A DNA stretch of 11,275 nucleotides from Monoraphidium neglectum (taxonomy: Eukaryota > Chlorophyta > Chlorophyceae > Sphaeropleales > Selenastraceae). The position numbers were made by a program, and so were the translations under genes. The stretch covers positions 1 through 11,275 of the forward strand of contig NW_014012790.1 of assembly GCF_000611645.1 (NCBI RefSeq), read 5' to 3'. Below, piece by piece: positions 1 through 7,096 of this stretch. The notes below the pieces were generated by a model, which saw nothing but the letters and a program-made list of their open reading frames with translations, was not told the DNA's origin and searched no databases. Position 1 is the stretch's first letter; each line of letters starts with the position of its first letter.

Positions 1-399
1 CCTCCAGGTGCCGGAATATGATCCCAAGCAGAGGCTCTGGGAGCTCTGCCCACTTTGAATACTCGCGGTCCTCACGCTTGGGGCCCGCACGGCCGCGTAC
101 CGCGGCGCCCCGCTGCTCCGGATGCTGCTGCTTCTCGGCGCCGCTGCGCGCCGCCGCGTCGGCGACGTCGGGGCAGACCTGGATGAGGAGGGGGTGGCCG
201 CGTGGCGGCGGCGGCGGCGGTCGGCGGTCGGCACGGCAGCACTGAGAGCGTGCGCCTCGGGGCCCAGGGAGCGGCGCGGCGGGGGCCCACGTTACCAGGG
301 CGGGTGTGATGAGGTCCGTGCGTGCCGAGGCGTGAATCTTACCTTGCCCGTATGCGCACGGTAGTACGCCGGCTTGCATCTTTCCAAGATAGAGGCCAT
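1..399 (-). CDS. F-box-like protein, 5' part of the gene (partial at window edge)
   Basis: Minus-strand model with two exons, 399..343 and 178..1, open at the left edge. The first exon begins at an ATG, reads MASILERCKPAYYRAHTGK (19 codons) and ends in phase 0 at the donor GTAAGA. The second exon starts in phase 0 after a pyrimidine-rich acceptor (ccaccccctcctcatccag). It runs through a charged stretch into WAELPEPLLGIIFRHLE, just before the edge, which resembles the start of an F-box (W-x-x-L-P-x-x-L-L-x-x-I-F-x-x-L). F-box proteins bind Skp1 in SCF ubiquitin ligases, with substrate-binding repeats usually C-terminal to the F-box; here those would lie outside the window. The F-box reading is fairly secure for a short motif. 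The first exon is less sure: the ATG frame stays open upstream, and an alternative start further up is listed separately. The acceptor ctctcag at about 242 would also keep the frame. Confidence 0.5.
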
Positions 400-688
400 G
401 CCGGTCGGGTGTGCCTGGGCCCACCAGAACGGCCTTCCAGCCGCGGGAGCAGTCTCGCAGAGTAGAAAAAGCTCACTAAGAAGCTATTGCATGTAATAAA
501 TACGCGTCGGAGAGGGGCGCGGCCTCCGATCGGCTTCTGCTCTCAATCTTGAAGTTGCACCAGAAGCGAGGGCCGTGCGAGAGGGTAGTGTTGCTTGGAA
601 TGATAGTTGAGTGGCCAAGATGCGATGTCGCGGACGCCGACAGCCATGTCGCCAGCAACATGGTCGCGCATGTTCGCCGCCCACTCAC

Positions 689-811
689 CCTCATGCCGCG
701 GTCACGTGCGTCCTGATGGTTGCTCAACCCCCGCAGCGTAGCAGCAGCGCGCCACGGCGCCCGCCGCCGTACAGTGCGTGTGCTCAAACGCAGCATCAGC
801 GGCAGGCGCAT
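689..811 (-). CDS. Possible extra first exon upstream of the F-box-like gene (weak)
   Basis: On the minus strand an ATG at 811 opens 41 codons that end in phase 0 at a strong donor, GTGAGT (688/687). The peptide begins MRLPLMLRLSTRTVRRRAPW; it is rich in Arg, Leu and Ala and has no acidic residue in its first 30 positions, like an organelle transit peptide. A phase-0 acceptor (ctttttctactctgcgag) at 455/454 would join it to an exon 453..343 that contains the proposed F-box-gene start in frame. An organellar leader is unexpected on an F-box protein. The exon may therefore belong to nothing, or the downstream assignment may be wrong. The evidence is only an open frame plus splice-site fit. Confidence 0.2.
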
Positions 812-1481
812 GTCAGCGTGTGCACGCTTTGCTGCCCGACCCAGTTGGTGCCTTTTGACTCGTGATGACCCATGTGACAGGGGGCACTGGGGAACTCCAC
901 CCCTCCTGCGAAGCCATAGATAGTAGCAGGCCCAAGCCAACGGCGAGCCTGAGCGTCAAGGCGCGATCAAGAACTCCGTGCAGCCGTCTGCGTGGGTGGG
1001 GGGCGGATCATACCTGGCGCTCACGTGGGGATTATGCCGCTCCCCGCAGGTGTGCCCAGCAGGTGGTGATGCGCCAGGCACTGCGCGTTTCGTAACCCTG
1101 ACTGCCACCACCAACCTCTCCATATCTTGCGTGCCTCATACTCAACAATTGCCGTTCGCATGGGAGGCCATCCGACCTGTTTTGGGTTGTGAGCAACCCG
1201 GTCAGTTGACTGTGGTTGGACTGGTGCCCGGTGGTTGGCGGGGCAGCCCCCGATGATGAACGCAGCTCTCCACACCTGCCGAGCATATCACAACACGCAT
1301 TGTACAGGTGCTGATGGTTGCGGCGCTTTCCGCGCAGCCAGCTACCCACTGCTGAGCTGCAGGTGTTCATGTGGTGCGCCGGTGCCGTGCGAGTTGGGAC
1401 GGGAAGGCGAGTCTTCCTTGGCTGCGGCACGTCTTGTGTTGCAAGCTACGCATACGCTAGTGCTGTTCGCGCTTAAACTAA

Positions 1482-1488
1482 TTATATG
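1482..1488 (+). promoter_or_regulatory. TATA-like element upstream of the secreted-protein gene
   Basis: TTATATG lies in a short AT-rich island (cttaaactaattatatgaa) within GC-rich surroundings, about 85 bp before the ATG at 1570. Spacing and composition suit a core promoter with a short 5' UTR. There is no other support. Confidence 0.25.
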
Positions 1489-1569
1489 AACCGCGGAAAT
1501 CATGAGATTTACCTGATGGGTTGGCCGGACACCCGAGCCTAGGGCCACCCTGACCATTTTCACGCGAAA

Positions 1570-4500
1570 ATGACGGGTTTTGCACTGATGACGTTGAGGC
1601 AGATCAGCGGGCTTTTCGTGGTCGCCCTCGTGGCAACAGCGGCGGTGGCACCGGCGCGCGTTGAAGGAGCGTGCAGCGCGGCGAGCTTGGCCTTGTTGCC
1701 CTCGGACTCGCCGCTGCGGCGCGATATATCTTCCCTGCCGGTGCACAGCAACTCAGAGTGAGGGATATCATACCTGCAGCAAGCTGCAGCTAAAAGAGGC
1801 GGCTGCTGTCGCAGCGTGCCTGGCGCGGCAGCAGCGCGCATGCAACGTCTGTTGCGCACGCGACAGGAGTGCGACCCCACGCCTCGCATCAAGACTGGCG
1901 CCCAGCAACCCCAAGCGGCGCCTGCATGTGACGTCCTCCCGCCTGCACCCCAAACGCCGCTCGCTCACGTTGCGGTGCCGCAGTGCGATCCTCGCCGCGC
2001 TGTCGTCCCCAAAAGCCCCCGGCTCTGTCAACCTCCACCCCGACTTTTCGGGTGAGCCGCTGCCACACTCGTCACTCCGCTGGACGCGCCGCCCACAGGC
2101 GCGCGCGCAAAAGTTTCCGTGCGCTGGGGCCGCCGACAGCATCGCTGGTCTGAAAGGGCTGCGCACGGCTGCAATTTTGGTGGGTGATCGCGCACACCAT
2201 CCCACAGGCGGCGAGGACAAGGCTTCGGGGCACATTTACTACGGCATCCCAATCAACTACGTCGACACATCAAAGGTGTGGAATGACAATCGAGGGAGAC
2301 GGCATTGTGATGGGAGGCTGGTCACCCCAGGAGCAGGACTGCGGCGCAAACGGGCAGCCCCACTAGGTCATGCGTGGCCTCGGCCCTGAGCTATTGAGTG
2401 CCGGGCGTGTTTTTGGGCGCCATACTCTGCAAGTGGGCACGACAGGCGCCCTGCCGGCGCAGCGGATGTGCGGGCGCGCGGCTACGTCTTGAGGCCCGTG
2501 AGCGACCAGGCAGGCAGCCGCCTCAAACGGCTGCCCTCGCAGGCGGCCATGTGCAATCATGCACGGCAAGCATCTTTTGAGTCGACGCGCAGGGCCCTCA
2601 AGCCACCGCCACCGCCGCTGCAACCTCTGCGGCAGGGGGACCCCTTCAATCCGATCACGTTTGATCTGTACGGCGACCAATCGGACCCCGGGCCCTACCC
2701 CTTCAAGCTGTCTGCCAGCATAGAGGGCTCCTACCCAGGCTGCTCGTACAAAACGTGCGCGACCCCGGGGTGACCGCGCCGGTCCCCAGGACCACGTGCA
2801 GTAGAATCTCGGCCGTCAGAGCACAGCTTGCAAAGCTCTTGGCAGCGCGTGTTGTGTGGGCGCCGCTGCATACGCAGCTGTGATGCAGCGCAAGCCAGAC
2901 ATCCTGCCATATGTCCCTCTACCCACACCTGTGCCATACGTGCTCACACATCTACACGAGCACACACACATACACACATTTACACGCACACACAAACACG
3001 CACACACACAAACAAACACTCATGCACACATTCTGACATTAAGGACACATGCTCGCACGCGCACACTAACACACACCTCCAGCTGTGACGGCGACCGCCA
3101 CGTGCTGACGGTCGACCAGGCGACATGCACCCTGTACGAGGCCTGGTCCTGCAGGGAGCCAAACGGCGTCGACACAAAAGTGCGGCTTGCGTCAGCGCGC
3201 ATGCACACCGCCAAAACGCTGCATCTAGCTGCCGGGCGTGCAAATGCCGCCGGCCAGGGCTGTTGTACGGCGTGTCACCAATCACGTCAGACTCTCAATC
3301 GTCCTTGGCCCCATGCTCCCCCGTTATCATCACCTGTGACAGGGCTGGACCTGCGCCAACGGGGCCAAGTTTGACCTGACCAGCTCGGCCATGCCGCAGC
3401 GCCGCCTGGGCTGGACCAGCGGCGACGCCGCCGGCCTGCCCATCGCGCCGCTGCTGGTGCGCGTGGAGGAGGTGCGGGCCGGGCTGATCGAGCACGCGAT
3501 ACGCTTCACGGCCAGCCACAGGTGCGTGCGGCGCCGCCTGGGAGGGGTCGGCTGAGGGGCGCCCCGCGGCAGGTAGCAGGGCTGCAGCAGGGGTTCGAGG
3601 CCGCGCGCGAGTACAGCAGCGGCACGCCGTGTTCGGCGACGGCGTCTTTTCAGGGCAAAGAAGGCGCGCAGCATGTTAAACGTCTGACCGCCGGCCGATC
3701 CCCGTTTAACCTTTGGCGCGCCGCGCCGCAGCCGCACGGCCTACGCGCGGCCTGCAAGCCACTTCGCCCCGTATAGTGAGCCATGACCCATGCCAGGCCT
3801 TGCCGGGAGGGGTTGAAGCCTGGTTGTCGTTCAAGAGGTCTCTTGTCTACAGCTGTTGCTAGTCACTCTACATGCCACTTTGTTTCATACGTATTACCTA
3901 TCCTTGCCCTTCCAAACACCCGCCCCTCCCCACGCAGACGAGATTCCGAACGCCCCGTGGATGGGCCTGCAGGCCCGCCTCAAGGCGTCCTTCCGGTGCG
4001 CGGGCCTCGTCACCACCGCGGCGCGCACCATCTGCACTGCCATGAAAAAGTACGGCCTGATCCTGGCAGACAACGGCTCACCCTGGTACTTTGGGGGCGA
4101 GGCCAGCCCGTTGTGGGAGACCGACACGGGCGTGATCTCCAACTTTGACCAGTTCCAAACTGATATACGCTCCATCAAGGTGCGGGGGCAAAGCATACGC
4201 AGGAGTGTTGCTCTTTCGTTTGCCAGCCAAAAGGCTTTGTTAGCAAGCAGGCCAAGGGTGGCTGGGCAGTGAGCTGGCGCAATCAGGGTGCCGCCGAGGA
4301 GTGACGGCCCCATAAGATTCAACAGCAGCCACGCACCTGCCCAATCCCACTTCAGCAACTCTGCACATGCTTAGCACACAGCTGCTGTGCCATGACCCCA
4401 CACGCTCAGATCATTCCATGGCCCTGCACACCCAGATTCCAAACCTCTGCGCACAACCGACACAGGGCAGCAACTTTGAGGTGGTGGACAACGGCGCCTG

Positions 4501-6051
4501 CCTCTGCACCAATGATGGCTGCACCACGTGCCCTGACACGCCGCCACCCTCCACGTCCCCAAACCCATCATCGCCGTCGCCGGGCACATCCCCAAACCCA
4601 CCGTCGCCGTCCCCGTCCCTGTCGCCGTCGCCAAAGCCGGGCGGCAGCACGGAGGTCTTCCTGCGCCGCGGGTTGGCCGCGGCAAAGGTGGACGGCTCAA
4701 GCGACCCGGCATACGACCAGGTGGGGGCTTGTGCACAAACAGGAGCGGAGCACTGTTGACGTTGCTCCCACTGCATCTGAGAAACACCATCATCCGTGTT
4801 TTCCTGCCTCTCATCGTCGCACTCAAACTTGCGATTGCTGGGGTTCTACTGCATACATAATAGACTATCCACTTACTCTCAATCTCCTATTGTGCCCCCC
4901 TCCCAAATTAAAAGGTGGTTGATGCGGTCATATCCAATGCTGCCGCCAGTCCGGCCGCACCCAACGGCAACACCACCTTCTGGCCTGAGTCCCAGGCGCT
5001 TACACTGCAAGAGGCGCCCTCAGCGGGGGCGTACACTAGTCGCGCCCTGCTGCGATTCGGCCTCATTGATCTGTGAGCTCTAGCAGGATGGAGGGCCCCC
5101 GCACGCGTTGTCGCGTGCAGCAGCAGGGCACACGCCGCGTGAGCCCGCACTAACTGCTCTGCTTGGCAGTCTTTGATCCCCAGGCCACATGCCCTGCAGT
5201 AGCCGGGTGCACAGCTGCGTTGCACCCCAGCCGCGTGACAGCCCCCTGATGCAGTGCCGATGTTGTTGCCTCTAACCGACGGTGTGAAAGCCTGACCTTG
5301 TCATTGGGCACACGACATCATTCTGGCGTCACAGCCCGTCTCCGTCCTCCCCTCTTGCCCACCCATCCCCCAGGTATGTGCCAAAGAAGAAGACCACCCT
5401 CTTGTCGGCAGAGCTCACCCTGACATTCATCAACCCAGCCGCGTCACCAGTAGCCGCCCAGGGCTTAGTCAACACCCAGGCGTGGCTGGGCACCAGGATC
5501 AGCGGCCTGGACGCCTCGCGCCAGCTTGGCTGGACGGTGCGGCAGCCGGCGGCGTCCAATCCGGGCAGGAGGTGCGCGTCAGGCGCCGCCACCAGCGGCG
5601 CCGATCGCTGGTCCCCAGCCCTGGAGCAGCTGTTGTGCTGACTGACGTCCTTCCAAGTGATGCCCCTTGCCTGGGCTCGTTTCCTGCTGCGTCGTCCCCC
5701 TACGTTCCGCAATTTGGCTGTGGCAAGCCACCTGCCGTCCCCGACGCCCCTCATCCCCACTCCATGCATTGCCACAGGGCTCCTCAAAAGTGGTCCGTGC
5801 CGGGCGTCTGGCCCAAGAGCAATCGGGTGGCCAGCCTGTTCACGTTCACCATACCTGCAGGCGTGACCACAGTTACCATACCGCTCCCAGTCGCCAAGAT
5901 CAAGCCCTGGCAGAGCATTAAAAACCGGTCAAACTTTGGGGTGCTGATCAGGCTGGCCGCGGGCGAGGCGGGGCCCGTGACAGTGGTGGGCAGCCTGGGC
6001 GCTGACGTGGCGTCGAGGCCGTCGCTGAGGATAACGTGGGTGACCAAGTGA
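1570..6051 (+). CDS. Secreted two-domain protein with Ser/Pro linker, 12 exons, 634 residues
   Basis: Exons: 1570-1757, 1984-2051, 2208-2275, 2636-2769, 3083-3179, 3343-3521, 3732-3775, 3938-4179, 4466-4720, 4915-5072, 5374-5571, 5778-6051 (stop TGA). They total 1905 nt; every junction is GT-AG and all phases agree. Residues 1-34 are a signal peptide (core LFVVALVATAAVA). Residues 35 to about 350 form domain 1, with HPDF, YYGIPINYV, YGDQSDPGPYPF, DGDRHVLTVDQATCTLYE, GWTSGDAAGLPI, WMGLQARLKASF and YGLILADNGSPWYFGG. From memory, these motifs recur in the same order in secreted hypothetical proteins of actinobacteria and relatives; I know no proven function. A CxC-x4-C-x2-C cluster (352-362) precedes a Ser/Pro linker (363-400) typical of chlorophyte wall proteins. 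Residues 401-634 are beta-rich, with TSRALLRFGL and TTLLSAELTLTFINP; this recalls DNRLRE-type surface modules, but weakly. Exon 5 could instead end 12 nt earlier (before GTCGAC, same phase). A second ATG at 1588 would also keep the leader. Confidence 0.85.
2961..3078. repeat. Imperfect (CA)n microsatellite in intron 4 of the secreted-protein gene
   Basis: CA-rich tract with interruptions (cacacacacatacacacatt, acacaaacacgcacacacac). It lies on the sense strand of intron 4 (2770-3082) and reaches to within about five bases of the acceptor at 3081/3082. It takes the place usually held by a pyrimidine tract. The long open frames across it have no coding value. Confidence 0.9.
4553..4618 (+). repeat. 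Tandem 33-bp duplication encoding part of the Ser/Pro linker
   Basis: Two adjacent 33-bp units, 4553-4585 and 4586-4618, encode TSPNPSSPSPG and TSPNPPSPSPS. Their first 15 bases differ at one position. The unit is 11 codons, so copy-number change would keep the frame. It lies in exon 9, in the linker between the two domains. Confidence 0.85.
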
Positions 6052-7096
6052 TGATGAAAGGCCGAGGCAACGTCAAGGGAGGAAGGCAAGTGGCTTGCGC
6101 CCCAATCATCGAGGGCAGCATCAACATGTTTATGTCTGTCTTCGGAAGTTGCGAGTTCGCCTCAACCTTGTTTGATGTACCTTGGTGGCTGCTGGTGCCC
6201 ACACATGCCATGTTTTCATGCCGCTAGCCAGCCACACCGACACAGTTGCCTTTTGCACCTGTTGCCCTGCTCTTGATGTCAAATGCCAGATGCATGCAGT
6301 CCTGAATTGCCCATGGTCTATCGCTCCACAATCCCGATTAATCCTCGTTCATGGCCATTCTTGCATTCTGCAGGCTGCTGTTGGAACACTTGCCACAGTC
6401 CTTTCATTGCGCCGGGCTGCACGCCTTGGTTTTGCGCCCACTGCACCCACGCTCACATTCTGATTGGCGCCACCCCCAATGTCACCATCCTGCTAGACCC
6501 CCCTTTCTGCACCCCCATGCTGCACCATCATGTCGCCTCTCTTCAACCTGCTACACGACGGAAGCACTCTACCAACATTTTCTAAAGCGTGGAGCCAGCC
6601 GTAACCAACGAAGTACCCCGCTTTCCATCTACCCAGGAAGCATCACCTCCCCTGGGTTGTTGCAAGCATTATTGCATTTTTGCCATGCCATGCTTTTCAA
6701 TGCAGCCGCTCATGATCGCAAGCCCCCTCAGGGCGCTCTCTGGAGTATGCACAAGGCGCGCCACATCATCGCACGCGCACGACCCCTGTGGACATGTTCC
6801 ACCAACGCATGCACAGCCCAATTATGCCACACTTTGCAACAATTCCAGTATCTACTTGGCACCTGAGCTGAAGGAAAGCAGCGTTTTGCAAGCCACATCA
6901 GGCACATGGATGGCTCTGTAGGAGGTGTGTGTGGGGGGGAGGGTATGAGGTAGGGGTGACCGACAGCAGTGCAGCCTTAGTAGCGCTACTCCGCACAGCG
7001 CTAGCGCTGTGCTGGTCCTCACATCAGACAGCAGCCCGGCATTCGATGGATGCAGAAAGCGAGCGCCCACAAGCAGTTCTGATCATTCAGGGATGC
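6052..7096. other. Convergent intergenic region
   Basis: About 1 kb between the stop of the plus-strand secreted-protein gene and the stop of the minus-strand repeat-protein gene. It should hold both 3' UTRs. It is less GC-rich than the exons around it, with many short open frames lacking motifs or codon bias. I found no tRNA and no TGTAA, the volvocine poly(A) signal, in the sense orientation for either gene. The notable content is the pair of palindromes at 6979-7012. A hydrophobic minus-strand stretch at about 6975-7023 could be an extra terminal exon of the repeat-protein gene (in phase after a GTGAGC donor at 7100), but the acceptor is poor. Confidence 0.5.
6979..7012. repeat. Two adjacent perfect palindromes, 12 bp and 20 bp
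   Basis: AGTAGCGCTACT (6979-6990) and GCACAGCGCTAGCGCTGTGC (6993-7012) are each perfectly self-complementary and are separated by two bases. AGCGCT occurs once in the first and twice in the second. They lie about 85-120 bp past the stop of the minus-strand repeat-protein gene. As RNA the longer one gives an 8-bp stem with a CUAG loop; as DNA they could be dimer-binding sites. Confidence 0.85.

Larger units (their letters stand above)
400..1569. other. Divergent intergenic region between the F-box-like gene and the secreted-protein gene
   Basis: About 1.2 kb between two divergently transcribed genes, probably holding both promoters and 5' UTRs. Apart from the weak exon candidate at 689-811, the open frames on both strands have erratic composition and no recognisable motif. 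CACGTG (E-box/G-box core) occurs at 703-708 and 1022-1027, the second as CACGTGGG. No tRNA, rRNA or transposon ends were seen. Confidence 0.5.

Noticed and set aside
476..940. 154-codon minus-strand frame and overlapping plus-strand frames as genes
   Set aside because: No motif, no steady codon bias and several overlapping frames of equal quality. Only the sub-segment 689-811 with a donor was kept, at low confidence.
2828..3374. Plus-strand frames full of His/Thr across the CA tract
   Set aside because: Translations of an intronic microsatellite; only 3083-3179 in this stretch is exon.
6283..6921. Cys/His-rich plus-strand frames in the convergent region
   Set aside because: Three overlapping frames of similar length, no motif, lower GC than the exons and no supporting splice logic. 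Treated as intergenic.
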